Below are positions 24,914 to 34,545 of a DNA stretch of 64,000 nucleotides, one piece after another. Position numbers and translations under genes: made by a program. Numbering within the stretch: position 1 is the first letter of the stretch; each line of letters opens with the position of its first letter. A model generated the notes under the pieces. That model saw only the letters and a program-made list of their open reading frames with translations. It had not been told where the DNA came from and ran no database searches. The DNA is from Chryseobacterium sp. StRB126 (GTDB taxonomy: Bacteria; Bacteroidota; Bacteroidia; Flavobacteriales; Weeksellaceae), in the NCBI RefSeq assembly GCF_000829375.1, contig NZ_AP014624.1, positions 1,178,001-1,242,000 on the forward strand, written 5' to 3'.

Positions 24914-26581
24914 CTAGCTATTGGTTTGATTATAAAGTATTCTGTAATATTCATCCGCCATTCTATCGCTGTTGAACTGATCTTTTACATCGTTCATCGC
25001 ATTGTGCTGGATTTTTCTCCATTGGTCCGGATGATCATAATACATTGGCAGAATTTCCTTTTCAAGGATCTCATATAATGTATTTAAATCATAATTGTCC
25101 TGTTCGTAGATACTCATATTCAGATAATCTGCTTTTGGAACAACAAAAGAATTTTCTCCATGCTTGGCAAATTCCGGGATCCAGCCGTCATCTGTAGATA
25201 AGTTGACAGATCCGTTCATCGCAGCCGTCATTCCTGAAGTTCCGGATGCCTCTCTTGGAACCCTTGGATTGTTTAGCCAAAGATCAGAACCCTGTTTTAA
25301 TGATTTGCTTAAAGAAAGTTCATATCCTGTAAGAACAGCCATGTTTTTATGATTTCTACTTTCTTCCACCAAAGTATTGAAGGTGGAAATTGCTGAATAA
25401 TCCATTGGATAAGGCTTTCCTGCCCAAATGATCTGTACCGGATATTTTGGGTTATTCAGAAGTCTATAGAATCTGTCTTTATCATGTAAAAGAAGATCAG
25501 CACGCTTATATTCTGCAAATCTTCTCGCCCATACAATAGTGAAAATATTAGGATTGAAAAGGTTACCGGTTTGGTCTGCAACAATGCTGAACAGTTTTTT
25601 CTTTAAATGCTTTTTACGATAATCGAAAACAGTATCATCATTTTCATCTTTCGCATTGTAAAGCGGCTTGTCTGCCCAATATTTGAACTCCTGTGCGTTG
25701 GTAATAGAAATGATTTCGCAGATTCCTGGATATTTATTCCACATGGTACGGGAAACCACTCCGTGAAGCTGAGAAACACCATTGGCAATTCTTGCCATTT
25801 TCAGAGCACAAAGAGAATGATTGAAACGGTTATCGTCGGTACCTCCAATAGCTTTTACTTCTTCCATGCTATAGCCGGAGAAATACGTCATGTCGTAGCA
25901 TAATTTGAAATTATGTTTTTCATTTCCTGCTTCTTCCGGAGTATGGGTGGTGAAGACCAGTTTTTCTTTAACCTTATTCAGGTCTCCATTGTATTTTCTT
26001 AACAAGTAAAATGCTGCCGGAAGTCCGTGAGCCTCATTTAAATGGTAAACCTCCCTTTCGATGTTCATTTCATCCAGTAATTTAGCACCACCTTTTCCAA
26101 GTAGAATATATTGAGCCAGTTTAGTAGATTCATTAGCATCATAGAGCTTGTGACAGATAGTCTTTGAAACATGATCGTTTTCAGGAACATCTGTGGACAA
26201 GAAAAACATGGGTGCTGTATTGAAAATTTCAGGATCAAGATACCATACTTTTACCCAAACAGGAGCACTATGAATTTCAATTTGAAATTTTATTCCCGTA
26301 TCTTCAAGAAAGCTGTACATTTTTCGGGTCCATACAGGCTGAAGAGTCTGATCGTGGTTTCTTGCCTGGTCATAATATCCGAATTTCCAGAGAATACCAA
26401 TTCCGATAAGATCCTGCTTCAGGTTATAAGCACTTCTCATATGAGATCCTGCCAAGAATCCAAGTCCTCCGGAATATATTTTCAACACCTGCTCAAGGGC
26501 AAATTCCATTGAGAAATAGGCAGTTTTTTTTGAATATTGGGGATTGATGCTATAAGGTATTTTAAAATTCCTAAAATCCAT
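24914..26581 (-). CDS. Alpha-glucan phosphorylase family protein lacking the PLP lysine
   Basis: A 555-residue GT35-like protein of the short alpha-glucan phosphorylase type. Family motifs are visible: AYFSMEFALEQVLKIYSGGLGFLAGSH at the N-terminus (the GGLG loop), VYHLNEAHGLPA, TTHTPEEAGNEKH, VWARRFAEYKRADL, and LWLNNPRVPREASGTSGM. In active phosphorylases the last motif is followed by the Lys that binds pyridoxal phosphate (EASGTxxMK). Here the residue is Thr452 (ACG, 25226-25228). Phosphorolysis by the normal PLP mechanism is therefore uncertain; it may be a glucan-binding or altered enzyme. No signal peptide. The gene is monocistronic. Confidence 0.85.
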   Translation of the reverse strand: MDFRNFKIPYSINPQYSKKTAYFSMEFALEQVLKIYSGGLGFLAGSHMRSAYNLKQDLIGIGILWKFGYYDQARNHDQTLQPVWTRKMYSFLEDTGIKFQIEIHSAPVWVKVWYLDPEIFNTAPMFFLSTDVPENDHVSKTICHKLYDANESTKLAQYILLGKGGAKLLDEMNIEREVYHLNEAHGLPAAFYLLRKYNGDLNKVKEKLVFTTHTPEEAGNEKHNFKLCYDMTYFSGYSMEEVKAIGGTDDNRFNHSLCALKMARIANGVSQLHGVVSRTMWNKYPGICEIISITNAQEFKYWADKPLYNAKDENDDTVFDYRKKHLKKKLFSIVADQTGNLFNPNIFTIVWARRFAEYKRADLLLHDKDRFYRLLNNPKYPVQIIWAGKPYPMDYSAISTFNTLVEESRNHKNMAVLTGYELSLSKSLKQGSDLWLNNPRVPREASGTSGMTAAMNGSVNLSTDDGWIPEFAKHGENSFVVPKADYLNMSIYEQDNYDLNTLYEILEKEILPMYYDHPDQWRKIQHNAMNDVKDQFNSDRMADEYYRILYNQTNS

Positions 26582-26785
26582 AGAATGTGGGTTTGTGTTT
26601 GAAAAGGCAAAGGTATTAATAATGAAAATAAACTCTATGTTAAATAATGGATAAATTAATTTAAAAAAGTAAGCGTTGAATAGTTTTTTTACTTATCTTT
26701 AAGAGTGTAAAATTTTGATTATCAAAAACTTTTAACGGTGAAAGCCAATGGCTGCATGTGTTTAATTCAATAAAAAAAATCACAC

Positions 26786-27583
26786 ATGAAAAAGACATTT
26801 TCTGATGAAGATCTGATAAAGAATCTGAGTTTATATTACCTGAATCGGCATTTGAAAAAAAAGCCCATAGAAAAGTATCACCGTACCATAGATGAGTCTC
26901 CGCTTCATGATCGTGAAAAATACCGGAAAAAATCAGAGATTCTTCTTCTCAACTCCTTTATGCACCATTTTCCTGATGTTAAATTTGAAAACTTCACCTG
27001 CGAAAGCCCAGACTTTATCGCAAAACTAAACGACAAAAAAATTGGAATAGAACTTACCGAAGTTATCAACCATCTGGAAATGAAAAAAGTGGAGAGCACT
27101 TTGAATAAAATGTTCCGTCAGGCAGAAATATTATTAGAACAGGAAGACACTACGAAATATCGTGGTGTTTATTTTTTAGAATTCCACCCGAATATAAAGT
27201 TTGATAACCTTGAAGAACAGGAAGAAAATATTATTAATATCTATAAAAGCATTAAAAAAAATAAAGGAATAGGCTGTGTAAAAAGTGTGAGGAAATCTTT
27301 TCACCGCAGAAATGTTTTTATTACACACGAGTACAGTATGAACCTTTTTGACGAACTCTGTTCAGATAAAATCCTTGATCTTATTGAAAAGAAGAATGAA
27401 AAATTTCCTTATTATGATACTTCAGTGGATGAATGCTGGCTGGTTATTGTTTCTGATATGAACTCTATTGCCTCAAGATATACATTTATTCAGAATAAAG
27501 ACCATTTGAAAGAAGTGAAAAGCCCCTTCCATAAAATTTTTCACCTGGAAAATCTCTGTGGGAATATTACAAGTATAAAATAA
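26786..27583 (+). CDS. Hypothetical protein with a possible PD-(D/E)XK-like core
   Basis: A 265-residue soluble protein I cannot assign to a named family. The N-terminal 50 residues are helical and basic. A nuclease-like pattern follows: Glu51 in a helix, Asp76 in ESPDFIAKL, and Glu89 in KKIGIELTEV, giving PD-x12-ExT in place of ExK, then a helix with Gln112. A later strand is DECWLVIVSD. This spacing fits the PD-(D/E)XK fold with a Thr at the Lys position, as in several uncharacterised bacterial proteins. It stands alone between divergent and unrelated genes, which suits an accessory or defence-type gene, but no partner is visible. Confidence 0.65.
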   Translation: MKKTFSDEDLIKNLSLYYLNRHLKKKPIEKYHRTIDESPLHDREKYRKKSEILLLNSFMHHFPDVKFENFTCESPDFIAKLNDKKIGIELTEVINHLEMKKVESTLNKMFRQAEILLEQEDTTKYRGVYFLEFHPNIKFDNLEEQEENIINIYKSIKKNKGIGCVKSVRKSFHRRNVFITHEYSMNLFDELCSDKILDLIEKKNEKFPYYDTSVDECWLVIVSDMNSIASRYTFIQNKDHLKEVKSPFHKIFHLENLCGNITSIK

Positions 27584-27742
27584 CAATTTTAAATATTGAT
27601 TTTTTAATTAAATAGGGTGTTTTTTTTAAATATAATATAAAATACTGCTTTTTGTTATTTGTAATTAAATAATAGGTATATTTGGTATACGTTGGATATT
27701 AATCTGACTCAAAACGACTTAACCATAAAAACAAATATATCT

Positions 27743-29842
27743 ATGAGAAGAATTTTACTATTTACTTTTTTATACATTTCCCATTTCTTATACTCTCAAC
27801 AAGATTGTGCTACGGCGCTGGCTGTTTGCGGAAATTCGAATATTACTTACAGCCCTTCAGGGTATGGTAATATCAAAGAAATGGTAAATTCCGGAACATG
27901 TATAGATGCATCAGGAGAGCACAATTCGATCTGGTATAAAATTACAATTGCTACGGGAGGTACTTTGACATTTAATTTGGTGCCCAATAATCAGGATGCA
28001 GATTATGACTGGGCTATCTTCGGACCTAACGTGAATTGCGGAAGTCTGGGACCCGCTATACGCTGTAATGCTGCAACAGTTGTTGGAGTGGGGGCAGCTA
28101 CCGGATTAAACATGACGAGCACCATTACAAACGCAATTGGAGGATCAACAACTCCTTATTGCAAATATTTGGATGTACTACCAGGGGAAACTTATTATTT
28201 ATTTATTGACAACTGGGTGAGCAGTACGAGCAGTACAACAGCGCCTTTCTCTTTAACATGGGGTGGAACAGCTACGTTGGCTTCCCCGTTCACAGATCCT
28301 ACTATTCAGCCTAATCCTTTCATGCCACCGGGAATTCCAGCAGCTAATCCTGCTGATCCAAGAGAAGTTATTATCTGTGGAAACCCCGTTGTATTTGATT
28401 TTACAACGTTATCCGCAGGTATTGTTAATGGAAATCCCGGTTTTAGCGTAAGTTATCATACCAGTGCTAACGATGCATTGACAGTAAATAACCCCATTAC
28501 AGCTCCCCTATCAGTAAATACTACAACTGTTTATTATTATAGTATAAGTTATACTGATCCAACTAATCCCAATAGCCCTCTCAATAAATGTAAACAGACA
28601 GGGACATTTAAATTTAAGGATGGGACTATTGCTGTAAAAGATGCCACATTAATAGGATGTAACAATAACAATGCTGGGACAGCTCTTTTTGATCTCACAT
28701 TGGCAGACGTTACAGCATCTACAAATGTTTTTAAGAAATACTATAACAGCATGTTTGATCTTAATGCTGGAATTAATGAGATTATCAATCCTACAGCATT
28801 TACTTCTGCAGAAGGAACTATTTATGTAAAAGTAACTTCCGAGTATGGATGTAGCGGAATAGCAAAGATTACTTTAACATTTCATCCCATCGTTGTTGTT
28901 CATGAGGCTACCCTTACAGAATGCTTCTTAGAATCCAATCCGAGTACCGGATCTTTTAATCTTGCAAACGCTCCGGTAACGACTCCGGACAACACTAAAA
29001 AATACTATCCATCCGAAGCAGATGCTATCAATCAGACCAATGAAATTCTGAATCCAATGACTTATATTGCTCCTAACGGAGTGGTATATGTTAGAGTTAC
29101 CAATGGCAGAGGATGTTATGCTATTGTGAAAGTTACTTTAGTGGTAACCCCGCCAAAATATTCTGGTGTACTTAAAGATAAAACGATATGTGTGGAAAGT
29201 AAAACTACTTTGGATGCCGGGCCTGGATTCAAAAGCTATCAATGGAGTACTGGTGCAACCACTCAAACTGTTACTGTTGGGGTTGGGGTGTATTGGGTGA
29301 AACTCAAAACCGGAGAGTGTTATACTATGCAGACAGTAAAGGTAATGTCATCTGAGTTGCCTGTTATTTCTGATATTGAGGTGGGCAATAATATCATAAC
29401 AGTATCTGTAATAGGAGGTACACCTCCTTATAAATATTCGTTGGATAATATTACCTGGCAGGATTCCAATGTTTTCAACAATCTTCCAAGAGGAGAGTAT
29501 AAGATCTATGTGAAAGATGATTATAATTGTACTCCTATAAAAGTTGAATTTGTTGTTCCCAATCTGGTTAATGTTATCACTCCAAATGCTGACGGTGTGA
29601 ATGATGTGATTGATTATTCTGCATTATCCGGTAAACAAAATCTTGTGATTAATATTTTCGACAGATACGGAACCAAGATCCATCAGGCTGATAAACTTAA
29701 CGGCTATAAGTGGGACGGAACGGTAAGCGGAAGAAGAGTGCCTACAGGAACCTATTGGTATTCTATATTATGGAATGAAAATAATACTAAGAATACCCCT
29801 GTTAAATTTACCGGTTGGGTATTGGTTAAAAATCGGGAATAA
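27743..29842 (+). CDS. T9SS type B sorting domain surface protein
   Basis: A 699-residue secreted protein. I set the start at ATG 27743, where a clear signal peptide (MRRILLFTFLYISHFLYSQ) begins; the upstream in-frame ATG at 27692 adds 17 polar residues. The first ~180 residues form a jelly-roll-like domain with paired Cys (DCATALAVCG, GTCIDASGEHNSIWYKI). Two to three repeats follow, each with the pattern LTECxxxxxxxGxFxLxxA and ending near VYVRVTNGRGC. The last ~90 residues are the gliding-motility/type B sorting domain: NVITPNADGVNDV, INIFDRYGTKI, WDGTVSGRRVPTGTYWYSI. It is exported by the T9SS and likely displayed on the surface, possibly as an adhesin. Confidence 0.92.
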   Translation: MRRILLFTFLYISHFLYSQQDCATALAVCGNSNITYSPSGYGNIKEMVNSGTCIDASGEHNSIWYKITIATGGTLTFNLVPNNQDADYDWAIFGPNVNCGSLGPAIRCNAATVVGVGAATGLNMTSTITNAIGGSTTPYCKYLDVLPGETYYLFIDNWVSSTSSTTAPFSLTWGGTATLASPFTDPTIQPNPFMPPGIPAANPADPREVIICGNPVVFDFTTLSAGIVNGNPGFSVSYHTSANDALTVNNPITAPLSVNTTTVYYYSISYTDPTNPNSPLNKCKQTGTFKFKDGTIAVKDATLIGCNNNNAGTALFDLTLADVTASTNVFKKYYNSMFDLNAGINEIINPTAFTSAEGTIYVKVTSEYGCSGIAKITLTFHPIVVVHEATLTECFLESNPSTGSFNLANAPVTTPDNTKKYYPSEADAINQTNEILNPMTYIAPNGVVYVRVTNGRGCYAIVKVTLVVTPPKYSGVLKDKTICVESKTTLDAGPGFKSYQWSTGATTQTVTVGVGVYWVKLKTGECYTMQTVKVMSSELPVISDIEVGNNIITVSVIGGTPPYKYSLDNITWQDSNVFNNLPRGEYKIYVKDDYNCTPIKVEFVVPNLVNVITPNADGVNDVIDYSALSGKQNLVINIFDRYGTKIHQADKLNGYKWDGTVSGRRVPTGTYWYSILWNENNTKNTPVKFTGWVLVKNRE

Positions 29843-29871
29843 TCATATAATGTAAATAAATAGCATAGATA

Positions 29872-29897
29872 AAACCACTTCTGAAGAGGTGGTTTTT
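29872..29897 (+). terminator. Terminator of the T9SS type B gene
   Basis: AACCACTTC / GAGGTGGTT arms with loop TGAA and a T-run. It overlaps the GTG (29889) start of the longer reading of the next gene, which argues for the later ATG start there. Confidence 0.75.
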
Positions 29898-29936
29898 CTA
29901 ATTGATTTTTTTACATTAGTTATCAAAATAGAAAAA

Positions 29937-30527
29937 ATGAAAGACCTGTTTGTAAAACGCTTTGAATATTATAAATCCCTTGGAGATAAATCATTTAGTC
30001 AGTTATCAGATGAACAGATTTTCTGGCAGTATAACGATGAAAGTAATTCCATTGCAGTCATAGTACACCATATCGCAGGAAATATGCTGTCAAGATGGAC
30101 TAATTTTCTTACTGAAGACGGAGAAAAATCATGGCGCCACCGTGATGAAGAATTTGTGAATACTTTTAAATCCAAAGATGAGGTTCTTGAATTCTGGGAA
30201 AAAGGATGGAAATGTTTTTTTGAAGCTTTAGAACAAATCAATGAAGAAAATCTTTATTCTACAATTTATATAAGAGGAGAGGCACATTCTGTTATTGATG
30301 CTGTTTTAAGGCAACTTGCTCATTATCCATATCATATCGGGCAGATTGTTTATATCGCTAAAATGATTAAAAATGAAGATTGGAAAACATTGTCTATTGC
30401 CAGAAACAAATCTCAGGAGTTTAATACTGAAATGAAAAACAAATTTTCCAGAGAAGAAACGGAGGGAAACTCATCACCCGTTTGTTTTCAAAACAGCCTG
30501 GAAGTAAGGGACGAATATAAACAATAG
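29937..30527 (+). CDS. DinB-superfamily protein (DUF1572)
   Basis: A 196-residue four-helix-bundle protein. Start ATG 29937 is preferred to GTG 29889, which lies in a terminator hairpin. Candidate metal-ligand histidines occur in IAVIVHHIAGNM and in the C-terminal helix LAHYPYHIGQIVYIAKMI, as in DUF1572/DinB proteins, which are putative metal-dependent transferases or hydrolases. LSDEQIFWQYNDESNSIAV is the usual family opening. Specific reaction unknown. It is followed by mtaB with its own promoter. Confidence 0.85.
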   Translation: MKDLFVKRFEYYKSLGDKSFSQLSDEQIFWQYNDESNSIAVIVHHIAGNMLSRWTNFLTEDGEKSWRHRDEEFVNTFKSKDEVLEFWEKGWKCFFEALEQINEENLYSTIYIRGEAHSVIDAVLRQLAHYPYHIGQIVYIAKMIKNEDWKTLSIARNKSQEFNTEMKNKFSREETEGNSSPVCFQNSLEVRDEYKQ

Positions 30528-30539
30528 ATTGAATCAATC

Positions 30540-30568
30540 TTGGATTATTATTAAAATTACTATCTTTG
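30540..30568 (+). promoter_or_regulatory. Bacteroidota housekeeping promoter of mtaB
   Basis: TTG at 30540-30542 and TATCTTTG at 30561-30568 with an 18-base spacer; the -7 box ends 25 bases before the mtaB ATG. Confidence 0.7.
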
Positions 30569-30593
30569 CACCCATAAAATTCAGAAGTAACAT

Positions 30594-31940
30594 ATGTCTA
30601 CTTTTCAAAGAACTGCCGCGTATCATACACTTGGCTGCAAATTAAATTTTGCAGAAACATCTACTATTGCCCGTCAATTAACAGATGCAGGTTACGATAA
30701 GGTGAGCTTTGATGAGAAGGCTAACGTTTACGTAATCAATACATGCTCTGTTACTGAAAATGCTGATCGTGAGTGTAAGCTTCATGTAAAAAGAGCCATG
30801 AAAGCCAATCCTGATGGGCTGGTGGTTATTGTTGGATGCTATGCACAGCTGAAGCCTGAGGAAATTTCACAGATTGAAGGAGTAGATCTTGTTTTAGGAG
30901 CAAAAGAAAAATTTAATATTCTAAGCTACCTTGATGATTTGGAAAAATCAGACAACGAGGGAATCGTTCATTCATGTGAGATTGAAGAAACAGATTTTTT
31001 TATCGGAAGTTATTCTATTGGTGACAGAACAAGAGCATTCCTGAAAGTTCAGGACGGATGTGATTACAAATGTACTTACTGTACCATTCCATTGGCAAGA
31101 GGAATCTCTCGTTCGGATACCATCGAAAATGTTCTTAAAAATGCTTCAGAAATTGCGGCAAAAGATATTAAAGAAATTGTTCTTACCGGAGTAAACATCG
31201 GTGATTACGGTAAAGGTGAGTTTGGAAACAAACGACATGAGCATACTTTCCTGGATCTTATTTCAGAACTTGATAAAGTAGAAGGGATTGAAAGAATCCG
31301 TATTTCTTCCATTGAACCTAATCTTTTAAAGGATGAAAGTATTGAACTGGTTTCTAAAAGTAAAAGCTTTGTTCCACATTTTCATATTCCATTACAATCC
31401 GGAAGTGATGATTTATTGAAAAAAATGAAACGTCGTTACCTGACTAAACTTTACAATGACAGGGTAAACAAAATCCGTGAGGTAATGCCTGATGCTGCTA
31501 TTGGTGTGGATGTTATTGTTGGATTTCCTGGAGAAACAGAAGAAACATTCATGGAAACCTATAATTTCCTTAATGAACTTCCTATTACTTACCTTCATGT
31601 ATTTACTTATTCTGAAAGAGAAAATACAGAGGCTGCTGCAATGGAAGGAGTAGTTCCGGTAGCTGAAAGAAAAAAACGTAATAAAATGCTGAGAATTCTT
31701 TCTGAAAAGAAAAAAATGGCATTTTATCAGGCTCAACTTGGAAAAACACTTCCTGTACTTTGGGAGCATGAAAATAAGGATGGAAAAATGTTTGGCTTCA
31801 CAGAAAACTATGTGAGAGTCCAGAAAGACTTTGATCCTGCATTCGTAAATCAAATCGAATTTCTAAATTTAGAAAAAATCCTGTCAGATGGCACAGTTTC
31901 TGTGCAATCTTCCTACCAAAATTTTTTAGCAAAAGCATAG
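30594..31940 (+). CDS. mtaB: tRNA (ct6A37/t6A37) methylthiotransferase MtaB
   Basis: A 448-residue radical-SAM methylthiotransferase that adds a methylthio group to t6A37 of tRNAs reading ANN codons. The N-terminal UPF0004 domain holds the three auxiliary-cluster cysteines Cys15 (HTLGCKLN), Cys51 (INTCSVTE) and Cys82 (VGCYAQL). The radical-SAM cluster is Cys156, Cys160, Cys163 in QDGCDYKCTYCTIPLARG. HIPLQSGSDDLLKKMKRRY and DVIVGFPGETEETF follow, then a TRAM-like C-terminal segment. The HTLGCKLN opening separates MtaB from MiaB and RimO. It is transcribed from the promoter just upstream. Confidence 0.94.
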   Translation: MSTFQRTAAYHTLGCKLNFAETSTIARQLTDAGYDKVSFDEKANVYVINTCSVTENADRECKLHVKRAMKANPDGLVVIVGCYAQLKPEEISQIEGVDLVLGAKEKFNILSYLDDLEKSDNEGIVHSCEIEETDFFIGSYSIGDRTRAFLKVQDGCDYKCTYCTIPLARGISRSDTIENVLKNASEIAAKDIKEIVLTGVNIGDYGKGEFGNKRHEHTFLDLISELDKVEGIERIRISSIEPNLLKDESIELVSKSKSFVPHFHIPLQSGSDDLLKKMKRRYLTKLYNDRVNKIREVMPDAAIGVDVIVGFPGETEETFMETYNFLNELPITYLHVFTYSERENTEAAAMEGVVPVAERKKRNKMLRILSEKKKMAFYQAQLGKTLPVLWEHENKDGKMFGFTENYVRVQKDFDPAFVNQIEFLNLEKILSDGTVSVQSSYQNFLAKA

Positions 31941-31993
31941 GCTCTTTGCAAAATTTCCACTAAATTTATTTTTAAACTTTAAATACTACATTC

Positions 31994-33511
31994 ATGAGAG
32001 ATAAGTTTTTATCTTGGGGAATTGTATTAGTAGTCGCTACCTGGGTTGTAGCACTGCTGATAAAAGCGCATTACTGGATACCGACGCTGCTATCCGCTAT
32101 TTATGCATTGGGTGTTTACAATGCTTACCAATCGAAACATGCTATTCTGAGGAACTTCCCGGTACTGGGTTACTTCAGATATTTTTTCGAAAGTATTTCA
32201 CCCGAAATGCAGCAATATTTCATTGAAAGGGAAACTGACGGGAAGCCGTTCCCAAGAAATCAGCGTTCTGCAGTATACAGGAGAGCTAAAAATATAAGTG
32301 ATACGGTAGCTTTTGGAACACAGCTGGAAGTAAATCACAGAAAATATGAAGGTATCAAGCATTCTATTTATGCAAAATCCCCATCAGAAGAACTTCCGAG
32401 AGTTTGGGTAGGAGGAGAACAGTGTACACAGCCTTATCATGCTTCTTTATTTAATATTTCAGCAATGAGTTTTGGGGCATTAAGTGACAGGGCTCAGATT
32501 TCCCTGAACAGAGGAGCTAAAAAAGGAAATTTTTTCCATAATACAGGAGAGGGTGGTATTTCGCCTTATCATCTCGAAGGAGGAGACTTATGCTGGCAGA
32601 TCGGGACAGGATATTTTGGATGTCGTGATGATGAAGGAAAATTTAATGCGGAATTATTTACAAAATATGCAACACTTCCTAACGTGAAAATGATTGAGAT
32701 CAAATTGTCACAGGGAGCAAAACCAGGCCACGGTGGGGTACTTCCCGGAGTGAAAAATACACCGGAAATTGCAGCCATTCGTCACGTAACGCCGGGAATG
32801 ACCGTTATTTCACCACCATCACATACTGCATTCTCTGATGCTGCCGGACTGTTGAGGTTCGTACAGGAATTAAGAGAGCTTTCAGGGGGAAAACCTGTTG
32901 GGTTTAAACTTTGTATTGGGGATACTAAAGAATTTGAGGATGTCTGCGTACAAATGAATGTATTGAAGATCTATCCTGATTTTATAACTATTGACGGAGC
33001 TGAAGGAGGAACAGGTGCAGCACCACCGGAATTCTCAGATGGAGTAGGGATGCCTTTGGAGCCAGCCTTAATCTTTGTCAACAGGACTCTTAATAATTAT
33101 AATCTGAGAAATAAGCTGAGAGTTATTGCCAGTGGTAAAGTCCTTACAAGTTTAGATATCTTAAGAGCTGTAGCAATGGGAGCTGATATGTGTAACAATG
33201 CGAGAGGATTTATGTTCTCGTTAGGATGTATCCAGGCTTTAAGATGTAACTCTAACAATTGTCCTACGGGAGTGGCTACTCAGGATAAAATGTTAATCAA
33301 AGGATTGGATGTTACAGATAAAAGTGAAAGAGTATATCATTTCCACAAAAATACTCTTCATACCTGCAATGAACTGATCGCAGCAGCAGGAAGAAGTTCT
33401 TATGAAGAAGTAGATGCTACCATGTTCATGAGAGGAGACGAATTTGACCACCTTGCAGATCTTTATTTCCCTGATATTTTAGGAAATGTAAAACAGAAGG
33501 CAAGATTTTAA
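31994..33511 (+). CDS. FMN-binding glutamate synthase family protein
   Basis: A 505-residue protein with the central FMN-binding TIM-barrel domain of glutamate synthase large subunit but without its glutaminase or C-terminal domains. Two membrane segments near residues 7-45 (WGIVLVVATWVVALLI; IPTLLSAIYALGVYNAY) anchor it. Barrel motifs include SAMSFGALSDRAQISLNRGAK, NTGEGGISPYH, IEIKLSQGAKPGHGG, and the Fe-S Cys cluster region LGCIQALRCNSNNCPTGVATQ. Stand-alone members of this family are common in bacteria and their reaction is not settled; they may use other electron donors. Own terminator downstream at 33555. Confidence 0.9.
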   Translation: MRDKFLSWGIVLVVATWVVALLIKAHYWIPTLLSAIYALGVYNAYQSKHAILRNFPVLGYFRYFFESISPEMQQYFIERETDGKPFPRNQRSAVYRRAKNISDTVAFGTQLEVNHRKYEGIKHSIYAKSPSEELPRVWVGGEQCTQPYHASLFNISAMSFGALSDRAQISLNRGAKKGNFFHNTGEGGISPYHLEGGDLCWQIGTGYFGCRDDEGKFNAELFTKYATLPNVKMIEIKLSQGAKPGHGGVLPGVKNTPEIAAIRHVTPGMTVISPPSHTAFSDAAGLLRFVQELRELSGGKPVGFKLCIGDTKEFEDVCVQMNVLKIYPDFITIDGAEGGTGAAPPEFSDGVGMPLEPALIFVNRTLNNYNLRNKLRVIASGKVLTSLDILRAVAMGADMCNNARGFMFSLGCIQALRCNSNNCPTGVATQDKMLIKGLDVTDKSERVYHFHKNTLHTCNELIAAAGRSSYEEVDATMFMRGDEFDHLADLYFPDILGNVKQKARF

Positions 33512-33554
33512 TAATTGAGATAAATAAGTAGCTTAAAGGCTACTGTGATAAATA

Positions 33555-33592
33555 AAAAATCAGATTAGAGATCTATTCTAATCTGATTTTTT
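33555..33592 (+). terminator. Terminator of the FMN glutamate synthase-like gene
   Basis: Thirteen-base arms AAATCAGATTAGA / TCTAATCTGATTT with loop GATCTAT and a T-run. Confidence 0.9.
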
Positions 33593-33725
33593 ATGTTTAA
33601 GGTTTGGTAGACTTGAAAAGCAGTACTATTTGATTTGATGAATTTTTTATGACCTTGAAAATAAGGGGTTTCTTAACTTTAAAATTCTGATTGGTACTAG
33701 TCAGCTTTCAAGAGTGTTTCGCGAA

Positions 33726-33752
33726 TAAAAAACCGTCTGTTATAGACGGCTT
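33726..33752 (-). terminator. Terminator of the FKBP-like lipoprotein gene
   Basis: Minus strand: GCCGTCTA / AGACGGT-type arms with a TAACA loop, followed by TTTTTTATT. Confidence 0.8.
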
Positions 33753-33756
33753 GTTT

Positions 33757-34491
33757 TTATTTATCATCAGTAGGTCGTGTCTCGGTTCCATATATCTGGA
33801 AGTTGAAAACAAATGATTTATTTCTATAAGAGGTTCCTAAGTAAGGATAGTGTGCGTTTCTTGCAAATGCAGCTCTTGATGGAACAATAATTACACCCTG
33901 CAGGTTGTAAGGAGTTGAATTTGGTATATCTTTAAAAGCTGTAAACTTTTGTAATGCCTCTCTGAATCCAGGTATCTCAAAGTAAGATCTTTCTTGCTTG
34001 TTGGCTTCTCTTACACTTTTCTTTGCATAGTAATACGCAGGATCAACGAACGGAATTGTACTATCATCTATCGTGTTTAAAAATTGAGATTTGGAAGAAA
34101 ATAAAACGGTACCGTTATTATCAATAGCCTGATAAGTATAAATTCTACCCATTATTTTAATAATATCATCCGTAGCAATTACTTTACCATTGTCTGGAGC
34201 AGGCTGTGCACCGTCTCTCATAATATAGATTGTTCCAGAAGGAAGGGTTTTATAATCTAATTGTGATAGTTTCTTTTCATTATCATCAGAAGTATCCGTA
34301 GTACTGAAAGCTTTTATATTTCCCTGAGCATCCAGATAATTTTCATCCATGAATCTTTTAATAGATTGATCATCATAGCTGTTTTGAACATTGATGTCTT
34401 CCGGCTCCTGATACGTAGGTACTTCATCATCTTTTTTACATGCAGTAAAACACAAAGATCCAGCAAGGATATATAAAAATATTTTTTTCAT
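33757..34491 (-). CDS. Lipoprotein, FKBP-like peptidyl-prolyl isomerase relative
   Basis: A 244-residue lipoprotein; the lipobox is FTAC with Cys18 followed by KKDDE, which in Bacteroidota often marks export to the outer membrane. The C-terminal ~140 residues resemble the FKBP fold as seen in GldI-like lipoproteins of flavobacteria: a DDIIKIMGRIYTYQ strand, the segment PGFREALQKF, LQGVIIVPSRAAFARNAHYPY, and a final KSFVFNFQIY strand. Canonical FKBP active-site aromatic residues are only partly conserved, so isomerase activity is uncertain. Divergent from the S4-domain gene. Confidence 0.7.
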   Translation of the reverse strand: MKKIFLYILAGSLCFTACKKDDEVPTYQEPEDINVQNSYDDQSIKRFMDENYLDAQGNIKAFSTTDTSDDNEKKLSQLDYKTLPSGTIYIMRDGAQPAPDNGKVIATDDIIKIMGRIYTYQAIDNNGTVLFSSKSQFLNTIDDSTIPFVDPAYYYAKKSVREANKQERSYFEIPGFREALQKFTAFKDIPNSTPYNLQGVIIVPSRAAFARNAHYPYLGTSYRNKSFVFNFQIYGTETRPTDDK

Positions 34492-34545
34492 TTCAAAAAC
34501 TTTAATTACTTTACAAATAATATAACGGCAAAAGTATAAAAAAAT

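Noticed and set aside
29889..29936. GTG start for the DinB-like protein
   Set aside because: It lies in the terminator hairpin of the preceding gene; the family opening fits ATG 29937.
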